From: Microvirga calopogonii
Lineage (GTDB): Bacteria; Pseudomonadota; Alphaproteobacteria; Rhizobiales; Beijerinckiaceae
Direction: 5' to 3'
Assembly (NCBI RefSeq): GCF_003347665.1
Contig: NZ_QDGA01000021.1
Coordinates: forward strand, 1-64,000
Length of the DNA stretch: 64,000 nt
The notes beneath the pieces were generated by a model, which was not told the DNA's origin, made no database searches, and worked only from the letters and a program-made list of their open reading frames with translations. How positions within the stretch are numbered: position 1 is the stretch's first letter; each line of letters starts with the position of its first letter. Below, in pieces: positions 54,946 to 63,428 of this stretch. A program made the translations under genes and the position numbers.

Positions 54946-55703
54946 TTTCTGTTTCTTCTCTTCGTTGAGACTTCAGTGGTCAAAGTGGATGCGGAACGGC
55001 GCTTCGAAATAACCGCCTCAATATCGATGTCATGAGCCTGATCGAAGATATGCTCGCGGACGGCCGCCTCCGTCGCGGCGACATCTCCCGAGAGGAACAC
55101 ATCCCGCAGCATCGTATGTTCCGCGACGATCGCCTTCATCGATTTCCCCAGCGTGGCTAGGCCGAAAATGATGGTCAGTTGCCGCGCCAGCGATTCCCAC
55201 AGAAAGCCCGACACCGGATTTCCAGCAAAACCGCAGAGTGTTCGGTGAAATGCCGTATCGGCGAGGCCGAAGGCATAAGCGTCGTTCTCTGCCGCCGCCT
55301 TGCGGAGGCCTCGGATCGCCTCATCGAGTTCTCTCCGCTCCGGCGGGCCGATCCGGCCCTGCTCGATGGCCCGGCGGCAGGCGAGCGTCTCAAGCGCGAT
55401 CCGAACGTCTATGATATGATCAAGACGTTCGTTGGTGACTTTCATCAGGCGAATGCCCTTATAGGGCTCGCTGGTCACAACTCCTTGGCTCTCCAATAGC
55501 CGGAGCGCTTCACGAATGGGAACGCGACTAATGCCAAGTTGACGGACGAGATCCGGTTCCGAGATGCGGTCCCACGGCAGGATATGCCCCCGGGCCGCGG
55601 CCGATATGACGGCGTCGACGGCGTGATCGACGAGTGTCCTCGGTCGAGCGATGCCCCAATTATCCTCGGCTTCGAGGGTGGAATTAGGATGGCCAGCAAT
55701 CAT
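54942..55703 (-). CDS. GntR-family regulator, FCD type
   Basis: A 253-residue regulator with a winged helix (ISEPDLVRQLGISRVPIREALRLLESQGVV, near 46-75) and an FCD domain with DTAFHRTLCGFAG near 150. Both ends overlap neighbours by 4 nt, so it is embedded inside the operon it probably controls. Two GTATAC-centred palindromes (61637 and 63125), matching the class consensus for FCD regulators, lie before the operon's transcription units and are its likely targets. Confidence 0.92.
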   Translation of the reverse strand: MIAGHPNSTLEAEDNWGIARPRTLVDHAVDAVISAAARGHILPWDRISEPDLVRQLGISRVPIREALRLLESQGVVTSEPYKGIRLMKVTNERLDHIIDVRIALETLACRRAIEQGRIGPPERRELDEAIRGLRKAAAENDAYAFGLADTAFHRTLCGFAGNPVSGFLWESLARQLTIIFGLATLGKSMKAIVAEHTMLRDVFLSGDVAATEAAVREHIFDQAHDIDIEAVISKRRSASTLTTEVSTKRRNRK

Positions 55704-57136
55704 TGTTCCCGCCTTCTACTGAATCTTTGACCATGGAGCCGGGTTCTTGTCCGCAGCACCTCACGCCCAGCGTCGATCGTTTGACTGTGCTGACCATCTT
55801 CAAAGATCATTCTTCCCCGCACGATCGTTCGCACAACCTTCCCGTGGCACCGTCTCCCTTCAAAAGCGCTCCACTTGCCATACCCCAGGAACGACCGACC
55901 CTCGATTGTCCAGTCTTGAGTTGGGTCGTAGAACACGACATCGGCATCGAACCCGATGCTGATCGCACCTTTTCGTCCGTAGAGTCCGAAGACCTTCGCT
56001 GGATTGGTTGCCGTCATCCGGGCAAATTGAACGAGGTCGACGCCCCGCGCCTTACACGCGGAAAAGAACAGGGGGACTGCGGTCTCGATCCCAGTCAGCC
56101 CCATACCGGCCTCCCATATGGACGATCTGCCACGCTCCTTGTCCTGGACCAGATACGGACAGTGGTCGGATGCGAGAGTATCGATCAGACCGCGCCTGAC
56201 GGCGGACCAAAGCTCCTCCACGGTTCCAGCGCTCCGAAGAGGCGGCCCGCATCGCGCGAACGGCCCAATCTCGGCGAGATCGTCTTCCGTCAGCAGCAGA
56301 TATTGCGGGCAGGTTTCGATGCTGATCCGAGCCCCTTCCTCTCGATCCCGCACATCGACGGCGGCTTGTGCCGAACTCAGATGAACGATATGAGCCCGAA
56401 CCCCGGTCTCCTGAGCCAGCAGCATGACGCGATTGACAGCCTCGATCTCGGCGATCTCGGGACCAGCCAGTGCATGAGCGCGTGCATCGTGTCGACCTTC
56501 GCGCCGCTGCCGCTGCGCCGCGCTTTGCAGAAGATCGTGATTCTCCGCGTGAATGCCGATGACGCTGTCCCGCTGCGCGATAGCCCGCATGGCGTCGAGC
56601 AGATGTCCATCTTTCAGCCGCGGCAAACCGCTCGGGCCAGATGCTGCTCCATCGGGTTCAGCGCTGCATAGAAAGGCCTTGAAGCCCACTGCTCCCGCGT
56701 CGTCGAGGGCCGGGATTTCATCGAGGTTCTCTCCCGTCAAACCAGCCCAGAGGCCAAAATCGATGGCCGAGTGAGTGCGCAAAAGGTCACGCTTCGCAAG
56801 AAAGTTGGCCACCGTCGTCGCCGGCGGATTCGAATGCGGCATTTCCAGGAAAGTCGTCACTCCCCCGCGGGCGGCGCCTTTCGTCCCCTCCAGCACTTCT
56901 TCCCTCGGGAACGGGTTGGATCCCGTAAAATGGGTGTGTGCGTCGATGGCACCAGGAACGATGACGAGACCAGTCGCGTCGATGATTTCATCCGCGGCCG
57001 GAAGCGGCCGCGTGTCCTCCAGGAGGCCGACAATCCGGCCGTCCATGATGGCTATCGTCAAGATCGACGCCCCACTCTCTGTGACGACGGTGCCGCCGCG
57101 GATGAGAGTGTCATATCTCTGATCTGTCGTGGTCAT
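55700..57136 (-). CDS. Amidohydrolase, hydantoinase/allantoinase-like
   Basis: A 478-residue cyclic amidohydrolase of the dihydropyrimidinase/allantoinase/dihydroorotase group, which opens cyclic amide rings. Metal His pair in PGAIDAHTHFTG near 57-68, probable carboxylated Lys in VGFKAFLC near 152, further ligands in IGIHAENHDL near 200 and AHIVHLSSA near 247, and the final Asp in LASDHCPY near 322. Start and stop both overlap neighbouring genes by 4 nt. The ring substrate is unknown; a cyclic ureide or lactam is suggested by family and by the RidA and hydroxyacid enzymes nearby. Confidence 0.88.
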   Translation of the reverse strand: MTTTDQRYDTLIRGGTVVTESGASILTIAIMDGRIVGLLEDTRPLPAADEIIDATGLVIVPGAIDAHTHFTGSNPFPREEVLEGTKGAARGGVTTFLEMPHSNPPATTVANFLAKRDLLRTHSAIDFGLWAGLTGENLDEIPALDDAGAVGFKAFLCSAEPDGAASGPSGLPRLKDGHLLDAMRAIAQRDSVIGIHAENHDLLQSAAQRQRREGRHDARAHALAGPEIAEIEAVNRVMLLAQETGVRAHIVHLSSAQAAVDVRDREEGARISIETCPQYLLLTEDDLAEIGPFARCGPPLRSAGTVEELWSAVRRGLIDTLASDHCPYLVQDKERGRSSIWEAGMGLTGIETAVPLFFSACKARGVDLVQFARMTATNPAKVFGLYGRKGAISIGFDADVVFYDPTQDWTIEGRSFLGYGKWSAFEGRRCHGKVVRTIVRGRMIFEDGQHSQTIDAGREVLRTRTRLHGQRFSRRREQ

Positions 57137-58068
57137 TGATGCGCCTTCGCAAAGGACGTGTCGATGTTTGCCGCATAGTCGGCGGGTTCGGCGAGCCAGC
57201 CAATCTCCTGCAGGATCCCGCTAAAGCGATGGAATGACTCGGGAGCAATGAGGCTTCCCCTCGGCCAGGCGCCAACGGCGCGATAGTGTTCGAGGGCGAG
57301 CGTCAATGCAGAATGCGGGTAGTCGTTATAATAGGGTTGAACCCAATGGGCGATCTCCTGAGGCGGTGTGTTTGCAATATCGGCAAGCGCGCGCTCAATG
57401 GCCCGGGTAAAGGCTTGGAAATCCTCCCGCCGTTCAGCCAATACCCGCGGATCCGCAATGTAGGCGCTCCATGGCACCAGGCCGGTCGGCCCCGCGAGGT
57501 CGGCTGCCAATCCAAGGCCGGAGTTCGCGACGAGATGGGGTGCCAGTCCATGCAAGGAATGAAGCGCATAGTCGACTTGACCAGCCAGGACCGATGCAAG
57601 GTCCGCAGCCTCATCACGGCTCCCGGGCAGGATGGTCACATCCTTGACGCCAGCGGCTTTCAGCAGCCACCGGAAACACAGATTGGCCGTGGCGATGTTC
57701 GATATGTCGATCACGCGCTTGCCGGCCAGATCAGCGAGGTCTAAGCCAATGCGGGTCGATCGGCCCGCAAGGAACCACGGGTTCACGTTCACGGCCGCAC
57801 AGAACGCGACAAGATGCGCTTCATTGTCCTGTCGCATCCTCATGATGACCATGGGCCCGCCGATCGTCAGATCGGCTGCACCCGAGACAATAGCCGGAAT
57901 TTGTCCTCCTTGAACGGTTGCCCCGCCCGACGTGGTGGAGGTGAAGAGGACCTCAATGCCTTCTTTGGCGAAATATCCTCGGGTTTGAGCGATATAATGA
58001 GGAATATAGTAGACGCGGCTCTCGCTGGAATCGCCGAGGTTCAACTTGAGGGGGAGTTGGGATTTCAT
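57133..58068 (-). CDS. NMT1/THI5-like substrate-binding protein without signal peptide
   Basis: A 311-residue protein with the periplasmic-binding fold of the NMT1/SsuA group: VYYIPHYIAQTRGYFAKEGIEV near 18-40, GAADLTIGGP near 65 and later LAGKRVIDISNIATANLCFRW near 115. The ATG at 58068 overlaps the upstream stop by 4 nt. It begins MKSQLPLKLNLG with no hydrophobic signal, so it appears cytoplasmic, and no cognate permease or ATPase of its type is nearby. It may bind a metabolite in the cell or be a precursor-supplying enzyme like THI5; unresolved. Confidence 0.8.
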   Translation of the reverse strand: MKSQLPLKLNLGDSSESRVYYIPHYIAQTRGYFAKEGIEVLFTSTTSGGATVQGGQIPAIVSGAADLTIGGPMVIMRMRQDNEAHLVAFCAAVNVNPWFLAGRSTRIGLDLADLAGKRVIDISNIATANLCFRWLLKAAGVKDVTILPGSRDEAADLASVLAGQVDYALHSLHGLAPHLVANSGLGLAADLAGPTGLVPWSAYIADPRVLAERREDFQAFTRAIERALADIANTPPQEIAHWVQPYYNDYPHSALTLALEHYRAVGAWPRGSLIAPESFHRFSGILQEIGWLAEPADYAANIDTSFAKAHQ

Positions 58069-59114
58069 CGCGGGTCTCGCTCGCAGTAAAGATGGGATCG
58101 GTCCAAGTCCTGCGGGCGTTCGACCCCCATCCAGGCTGAGACAGCTGCGATCTCGTCCAACCATGCCTGCATGACCTCCCCCGCCCCGCTCTGACCTGCC
58201 GCCACCAGAGCCGTCACGAAGGGGCGCACGGCCACCGCCATGGAGGCACCGAGGCACAAGGCCTTGATTACGTCCGTTCCCCTGCGTACACCGCCATCCA
58301 GGAGAAGCGGAGCCCGCCCGGCCTGTCGGCCCATCCCGTGCAGCGCATCCGATGATCGGATCCATTCGTCAGTCTGCCGGAGACCGATGTTGGACACCAT
58401 GATCGCGCTACATCCGGCCTCGAGAACCCGATGCGCGTCGCTCTTCGACAGGATACCCTTTGCAACCACGTCGATGCCGCTGCGTTTGGCATGCGCTACG
58501 ACAGATGCGAAATCCTCACAGGACCATTGGGGAAATGACGGTAGCGCCATGACCCCAGGCTCATCGGATCCGATGGTGGTCCATCCGCGTGCTTTGATCT
58601 CGGCCGCGACGCTGTACCCGCCTGGCTGCAGCCCGGGCCTTGGATGCGTCGGGGCAAGCACGGTCACGACGACGACCGTGACCCCGCAGCGCGCGGCCAG
58701 ATCGATGAGGTCGAACGTGCGACGAACAGGCCCAGCAGCCCTGAGCTGGAGCCACGACTGCGACCACACCTTCGTGATTTCCAAAAGAGGTGTCACCGTC
58801 TCCTCGGATACGATCAGGGGAAGTCTTGCCTTGGCGCAGGCGTCGGCAAGCGGAAGAATGCCATCGGTGTGGAAAATTCGGTCGCCCGCAAAAGCGCCAA
58901 CCGCGAGTGGCGCCGCAAAGGACTGCCCTAGCAACGTCGTCTCCATGGATATGCCAGTGGCACCCGTGAGGACGCGCGGGACAAGCCGATACTGCTCCAA
59001 GGCCTTCTGGTTCCCGTCAGGTCCGGCATCCTGTTCTCCCTGTCGACCCAGGAGATACTTGACAAGCGGATCCCCCAGCTTTTCGCGAGCTGACTGCTCG
59101 AATGGCAACATCAT
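58065..59114 (-). CDS. FMN-dependent alpha-hydroxyacid dehydrogenase homologue, catalytic His missing
   Basis: A 349-residue TIM-barrel flavoprotein of the lactate dehydrogenase/glycolate oxidase family. FMN-site features remain: YRLVPRVLTG near 45, DVVAKGILSKSDAHRVLEAG near 222 and LLLDGGVRRGTDVIKALCLGAS near 280. Where the family has the proton-abstracting His (VSNHGGRQ) this protein reads VSNIGLRQ near 246-253, and the N-terminal active-site Tyr motif is also absent. Either the reaction differs or the protein is inactive. ATG 59114 overlaps the ATPase stop by 4 nt; the frame is open further to 59186. Confidence 0.83.
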   Translation of the reverse strand: MMLPFEQSAREKLGDPLVKYLLGRQGEQDAGPDGNQKALEQYRLVPRVLTGATGISMETTLLGQSFAAPLAVGAFAGDRIFHTDGILPLADACAKARLPLIVSEETVTPLLEITKVWSQSWLQLRAAGPVRRTFDLIDLAARCGVTVVVVTVLAPTHPRPGLQPGGYSVAAEIKARGWTTIGSDEPGVMALPSFPQWSCEDFASVVAHAKRSGIDVVAKGILSKSDAHRVLEAGCSAIMVSNIGLRQTDEWIRSSDALHGMGRQAGRAPLLLDGGVRRGTDVIKALCLGASMAVAVRPFVTALVAAGQSGAGEVMQAWLDEIAAVSAWMGVERPQDLDRSHLYCERDPR

Positions 59115-59781
59115 GAAGTCGCGTCCTCTAGGTGGTGGTCGCGCTCCTGGCGCAGGAATGCCGCGAACTCGGGCGTCCGGGGGCACTGGAGAATGTCTGG
59201 GCTCCCCTGCTCGATCAGCGTGCCGCCTTGAAGGAAGACGACGCGATCGGCGACGCTCGATGCGAAGGCCACATCATGGGTGCTGATGACCAGCGTGATC
59301 CCGGTTTGGGCCAGCTTGCGGATGGTCTGGTTCACCTCTCGAACAAGTTCTGGGTCCAGAGCAGAAGTCGGCTCGTCGAAGAGGATGAGTTCGGGGTTGG
59401 CCGCGAGAGCCCTCGCAATCGCGACGCGTTGCTGCTGCCCTCCCGACAATTCGTGCGGCAGATGATGCTTGAAGGCAGACAGTCCGACCGTATCCAGCGC
59501 TGCACCGGCAGTTGCACGAGCATCCTGTCGCGACTTCTTCTGAACGATCGTCGGGATAGTCATCACGTTCTCCTCGGCGCTCAGATGGTCGAACAACGCG
59601 AAGTGCTGAAATACGATGCCGACTTTGGAAGCCGCGCGGTCGCGAGGAAGATGCCGCGCCGGAAGAGGAATCCCGTTCGCGTCCTTGCCGATCCGTTTGC
59701 CGCTGACACGGATATCGCCGTTCTCGACCGGGGTCAGTGCGACGATCGACTTGAGCAGCGTGCTTTTGCCGGATCCCGAGC
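59111..59781 (-). pseudogene. Amino-acid ABC ATPase part, separated from its N-terminus by a frameshift
   Basis: From just after 59782 this frame reads SGSGKSTLLKSIVALTPV (the rest of Walker A), a Q-loop IVFQHFALFDH, signature [15 protein letters not shown], Walker [14 protein letters not shown] and VISTHDVAFASS: about 222 residues of a GlnQ-type ATPase. The preceding residues (beta strand and first Gly of Walker A) are in the frame of the upstream permease. One missing base between 59779 and 59782 explains the break; it falls outside any homopolymer. A sequencing error is possible but a genuine mutation would abolish the transporter. The stop overlaps the next gene's start by 4 nt. Confidence 0.75.
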
Positions 59782-60630
59782 GCCGAGGAGAGCCACGACC
59801 TCTCCGCGATTCACCCTCAGCGAGACGTCTTTCAGAACCGCTTTGCCATTGTAGCCGACTTTCAGGTTCTCGACGGCCAGCGCCGGCGGACCTGACATTG
59901 ACGGCTTGTCTGCAAGGACCGGCTTCGCGATGGGAGCCATGATGGCCTCGCGTTCCATATTTCGCTTGACCCTGCGAGCCCGCATATCCAGAGCGAAACG
60001 ACTTTCCAGCCGCCATTGGATACCAGCAATACAGGTCGAGAGCGCGACATAGATCATGCCTGAAGCCATCAACACGGGTATGAACAGGAAGTTTTCCGAT
60101 ACGATGGTCTGACTGCGCAGAGTCAGTTCGTTCACGCCAACCACAGAGGCCTGAGCCGTAGACTTCAGAAGCCCGACCGCCTCATTGCCAAGAGTCGGCA
60201 TGATGGCGCGAAGAGCCTGGGGAAGGACCACGTGGATCATCTCGGCCGTACGGCTGAACCCGAAGGCCTGCGCGGCCATTCTCTGATTACGGTCAACCGA
60301 CGAGATGCCCCCTCTGATGATCTCGGCGCAGTAGGCGGTTTCGTTGATCATGAGTGCCAGAAGGGCACTCATGAACGGAGATAACCGGATACCGAACTGA
60401 GGCAGGACGTTGAAGAGAAGGATGAGTTGCAGGAGGACAGGCGTTCCGCGCAGGAGGTAGATGTATGCCTGCACGGGAAGCCGGATCCATGCATGCGGCG
60501 ACATGCTCGCGAGTGCGACAAAGAAGCCGATGACGACCCCGCCGACAAGTGCCCCGATCATCAACTGGATGGCTACGAGTGCGCCTTGCCAGAGGAAGGG
60601 AAACGTCAAGTAGTGCAGGAACGTTTGCAT
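59734..60630 (-). CDS. Amino-acid ABC permease fused to the N-terminus of its ATPase
   Basis: Residues 1-215 are a HisM/GltK-type permease with YLLRGTPVLLQLILLFNVLP near 57-76 and RMAAQAFGFSRTAEMIHVVLPQALRAIMP near 117-145. No stop codon follows: after a 40-residue linker the frame enters an ATPase, LAVENLKVGYNGKAVLKDVSL and EVVALLGA near 275-283, then leaves it at Walker A and runs out-of-frame to a stop at 59734. Permease-ATPase fusions of this class exist in other bacteria, so the original product was probably a single protein of about 506 residues spanning 60630-59111. Confidence 0.8.
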   Translation of the reverse strand: MQTFLHYLTFPFLWQGALVAIQLMIGALVGGVVIGFFVALASMSPHAWIRLPVQAYIYLLRGTPVLLQLILLFNVLPQFGIRLSPFMSALLALMINETAYCAEIIRGGISSVDRNQRMAAQAFGFSRTAEMIHVVLPQALRAIMPTLGNEAVGLLKSTAQASVVGVNELTLRSQTIVSENFLFIPVLMASGMIYVALSTCIAGIQWRLESRFALDMRARRVKRNMEREAIMAPIAKPVLADKPSMSGPPALAVENLKVGYNGKAVLKDVSLRVNRGEVVALLGARDPAKARCSSRSSH

Positions 60631-60659
60631 CGTTCATCCTATCTCTACGGTTCGCGTGA

Positions 60660-61541
60660 TCAGCCGAAAATCTCGACTGGCCGCTCGGCGTGACCGCCTT
60701 GGCCCCATTTTTCGAGGAGCTTCTTCTCGACACCCGTTGCCTGAAGAACCTTGAATGCGTCGCGAAGGGCATCCTTCAATTCGACGTTGGTCTTCGCGAC
60801 CGGATATCCGTTGCGAATGGGCAGATCGATGTTGAACGCCATCTCCAGCTTCGAATCGCCGGCCACCAATGCTCTCGCCACGGCCAGCGAGGTAATATGA
60901 ATGTCGGCCCGACCGCTCTGCACGGTCTGAATCGCATTGTCGGTATTCTGGACGAGAAGAAGTTCCACCTTCGGCTTGCCGGCCTTCTCGCAGAGAGCCG
61001 TCTGCTGCGGCACGACGTTGACCGCTTCATAGGTTCCGGCCGCGGCTGCCACCGTCGCGCCGCAAAGACTATCCAGAGACGTCAGCTTCTTAGGATTGCC
61101 GGTCGGCACGACGGCGCCGTTGATCACCTGATAGGTGGAGATAAAGCTTACCTGCTGTGTGCGCTGTTCGGTGACATAGAGAGAAGGGCCCATATCAACG
61201 CGACCGCTCGCGATCGACGTCACGAGAACGTTGAACGAACCCATCTGGAAGTCGTAAGTGAAGCCAAGGCATGCACCGATGCGATCGAATAGGTCGGGAT
61301 CAAGACCTTCGAGCTTGTTGGGATCGGCAGCGGTCGGAGACTGAAAGCCCTTGTTGTAACCACCGAGCCCTATGACGAGCTTCTTCCCGGCCAGTGCGGG
61401 ATATTTGGCCTGAAGAGCTTTACACTCGGGCATGGCCGCAAAGGCGGAAGCATCCGGCGCGATTGGCTCGGCCGCCACAGCCACGGAGGCGCCCGATAAT
61501 GCTGCCGCAAGGATGATGATTGGAATGACCAGCTTTTTCAT
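60660..61541 (-). CDS. Amino-acid ABC transporter substrate-binding protein
   Basis: A 293-residue family-3 periplasmic binding protein with a Sec signal (IIILAAALSGASVAVAAE, residues 7-24). Landmarks: KLEGLDPDLFDRIGACLGF near 77-95, SGRVDMGPSLYVTEQRTQQV near 112-131 and a late SGRADIHITSLAVARAL. It is first in the second transcription unit of the unassigned cluster, with a GTATAC palindrome about 95 bases upstream. The ligand is presumably the amino-acid-like compound that this cluster degrades. Confidence 0.9.
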   Translation of the reverse strand: MKKLVIPIIILAAALSGASVAVAAEPIAPDASAFAAMPECKALQAKYPALAGKKLVIGLGGYNKGFQSPTAADPNKLEGLDPDLFDRIGACLGFTYDFQMGSFNVLVTSIASGRVDMGPSLYVTEQRTQQVSFISTYQVINGAVVPTGNPKKLTSLDSLCGATVAAAAGTYEAVNVVPQQTALCEKAGKPKVELLLVQNTDNAIQTVQSGRADIHITSLAVARALVAGDSKLEMAFNIDLPIRNGYPVAKTNVELKDALRDAFKVLQATGVEKKLLEKWGQGGHAERPVEIFG

Positions 61542-61636
61542 GACATGCTTTCCTGACGCGAGTTGAGGGCCGCAAATGCGGGGCGTACGTGCGTCGACGC
61601 CGCCATCCGAGAAGTCTATTTAGGATGTTTGTCTAA

Positions 61637-61646
61637 TCGTATACGA
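61637..61646. promoter_or_regulatory. GntR (FCD) operator candidate
   Basis: TCGTATACGA is a perfect palindrome upstream of the binding-protein gene. The identical 10-mer lies upstream of the RidA gene at 63125. The GTATAC core fits the consensus known for FCD-type GntR regulators, one of which is encoded in this cluster. Confidence 0.75.
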
Positions 61647-61714
61647 AGCAAGCATCGTCCTGGACGGATTGTCGAGTGCATAATTTGAGCATTGATGCCT
61701 TCTAAGCTGGCACT

Positions 61715-62698
61715 TCAGTAACCAGCTTGGCGATCCACTTCGTTGATGAGATCCTGACCGCGGGCAAAGCGGGCAACGTTCTCGACGAATATGTCGAGAC
61801 AGGCACTGATGTAGGTGGTATGATCGTCGAGACAGCAATGCGGCGTGATCACCAGCCTCGGGCAATCCCAAAGGGAATGGGAGATGGGCAGTGGCTCTTC
61901 GGGAAACACGTCGAGTACCGCGCCCGATAATTCGCCGGATCGCAAGCGCGCTTCGAGTGCCTGATAATCGAACACGCCGGCACGCCCGACATTGATGATT
62001 CCACATTTCGGCTTCAGCCGGGCAAGCCTGCCCGCGCTCATCAGATTGCGCGTGCCTTGGGTCAGCGGAAGCGTGCACACCACAAGGTCAGCTCGCTCAA
62101 GGAGCTGGTCGAGATGCTCGACAGGATACAATTCATCCAAATCCTTGTGCGGAGAGCCGGATCGCGTGACGCCGATGACATGAGCCCCTTGGGATCGCAA
62201 GGTGCGCGCGGCTGCGGAACCGATGGAACCGACGCCCAGCATCAGGATCGTTTGCCCAGCAATCGTCCCGCCAAACCTCGGGGCCCAGACACAATGCGCT
62301 TTGTCGGTCACAAACTGGGGAATGTTGAAATTGAGCATGAGCGCGGCGCAGAGGATGAATTCAGCACCCTTGGCCGCGTGGACCCCTGAGGCATTGGCGA
62401 GCGAAACATCCGCCGGCAAGTGATCGAGATAAGCCTCGACGCCCGCCGAGATTGTCTGCACGAAGCGAAGGTTCGGGTTCGCGGCCCTTGCCTCGGCAAT
62501 ATTCATCTTGCGGCAGGCGAGAAGGATATCGGCATCATGCCCAACAGGCTCGCTCTGGCCTGTGTTATTGATACTGATGGCCGCTGAGACACCTGTGATG
62601 CCATTCAAACGCTGTCGCAGCGCTTGCTCCTCAACCATCAGTGAGGGAGCGGTTGGGTCGTTTTCGATGTGAATGCGCAGATGAGAAGGCATTGTCAT
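61715..62698 (-). CDS. D-2-hydroxyacid dehydrogenase
   Basis: A 327-residue NAD(P)-dependent 2-hydroxyacid dehydrogenase. Substrate domain halves flank a Rossmann domain with GVGSIGSAAARTL near 145. Catalytic Arg is in GIINVGRAGVFDY near 233, the Glu in LDVFPEEPLP near 265 and the His in ITPHCC near 284. The ATG at 62698 overlaps the RidA stop by 4 nt. It may reduce a 2-keto acid formed after deamination, consistent with RidA next to it; direction and substrate are inferred. Confidence 0.9.
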   Translation of the reverse strand: MTMPSHLRIHIENDPTAPSLMVEEQALRQRLNGITGVSAAISINNTGQSEPVGHDADILLACRKMNIAEARAANPNLRFVQTISAGVEAYLDHLPADVSLANASGVHAAKGAEFILCAALMLNFNIPQFVTDKAHCVWAPRFGGTIAGQTILMLGVGSIGSAAARTLRSQGAHVIGVTRSGSPHKDLDELYPVEHLDQLLERADLVVCTLPLTQGTRNLMSAGRLARLKPKCGIINVGRAGVFDYQALEARLRSGELSGAVLDVFPEEPLPISHSLWDCPRLVITPHCCLDDHTTYISACLDIFVENVARFARGQDLINEVDRQAGY

Positions 62699-63090
62699 AC
62701 GGCCACCGCGATGGCATCCATTTCTACGAGAAGGCTTGGGTTGTTCAAGGTGATGCCCACCGTTGCACGTGCCGGGAAAGGCGCGTCGAAGAACTCGGTG
62801 TAAACGGCATTCATCGCGTCGAAACAACCAACGTCGGTGAGGAAGATACCGACCTTGCCGATATTCCCCATGGTGAGGCCGGCGGCTTCAACCAGCATCC
62901 TGATATTCATCAGAACCTGACGCGTCTGGGTCGCGACATCATCGCCCATGATCGCTCCTGTCGTCGGATCGATAGCGACTTGGCCTGAGATGAAGAGCAT
63001 GTTGCCAAGGCGCACGGCAGGCGAGAGCGGCGCGGGTCCCATTAGGCGATCCTCTAGCTTCGTCTTCGGGTAGGCAATTGGGACCCGCAT
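62695..63090 (-). CDS. RidA-family enamine/imine deaminase
   Basis: A 131-residue trimeric-type RidA/YjgF protein, which hydrolyses reactive enamines or imines to keto acids and ammonia. Family markers: LFISGQVAIDP near 32-42, QVLMNIRMLVEAAGLTMGNI near 58-77, and the Arg in PFPARATVGI near 107 that binds the carboxylate. First gene of the unit; a TCGTATACGA palindrome is 35 bases upstream. It suggests that an imine intermediate arises in the pathway. Confidence 0.92.
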   Translation of the reverse strand: MRVPIAYPKTKLEDRLMGPAPLSPAVRLGNMLFISGQVAIDPTTGAIMGDDVATQTRQVLMNIRMLVEAAGLTMGNIGKVGIFLTDVGCFDAMNAVYTEFFDAPFPARATVGITLNNPSLLVEMDAIAVAV

Positions 63091-63124
63091 CAGTTGTTAT
63101 CCTCATGGTAGGGAGTTCGTATTT

Positions 63125-63134
63125 TCGTATACGA
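63125..63134. promoter_or_regulatory. GntR (FCD) operator candidate
   Basis: A second exact copy of TCGTATACGA, 35-44 bases before the RidA start codon. Together with the copy at 61637 it marks the probable regulon of the GntR protein at 54942-55703. Confidence 0.75.
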
Positions 63135-63261
63135 TCTGGATTTGGCTCGAAAGTGATGTTTGCCCCTAGATGCCTCTCGGAACATCATCTGCTGCGCAAA
63201 TTTCAAGCAGGGGCTTTGGCATAGTGCTTGCATAGCCTCAGGCGGTTCATTCGAGGTTCTC

Positions 63262-63426
63262 ATGTTGAATAGATTACGCCATTGGCTAGATGCGCTGCTT
63301 GCAGCCGAGCAACGCGGCGATGAGAAGGGTTATACGATTGCGTCAGGTGGAGGCGTTTGCTTAATCTGGCTTCACGATCAGAGCGTAGCTGCTGAACCCA
63401 AGAGGCTTAAGTCGTCGTCAGAATGA
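63262..63426 (+). CDS. Possible small hypothetical protein
   Basis: An ATG at 63262 opens 54 codons beginning MLNRLRHWLDALLAAEQRG and ending in a Lys/Ser-rich tail. The N-terminal half looks like an amphipathic helix. I know no homologue, and it is bordered by transposase debris, so it may be a fragment or chance frame. Confidence 0.25.
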   Translation: MLNRLRHWLDALLAAEQRGDEKGYTIASGGGVCLIWLHDQSVAAEPKRLKSSSE

Positions 63427-63428
63427 TG

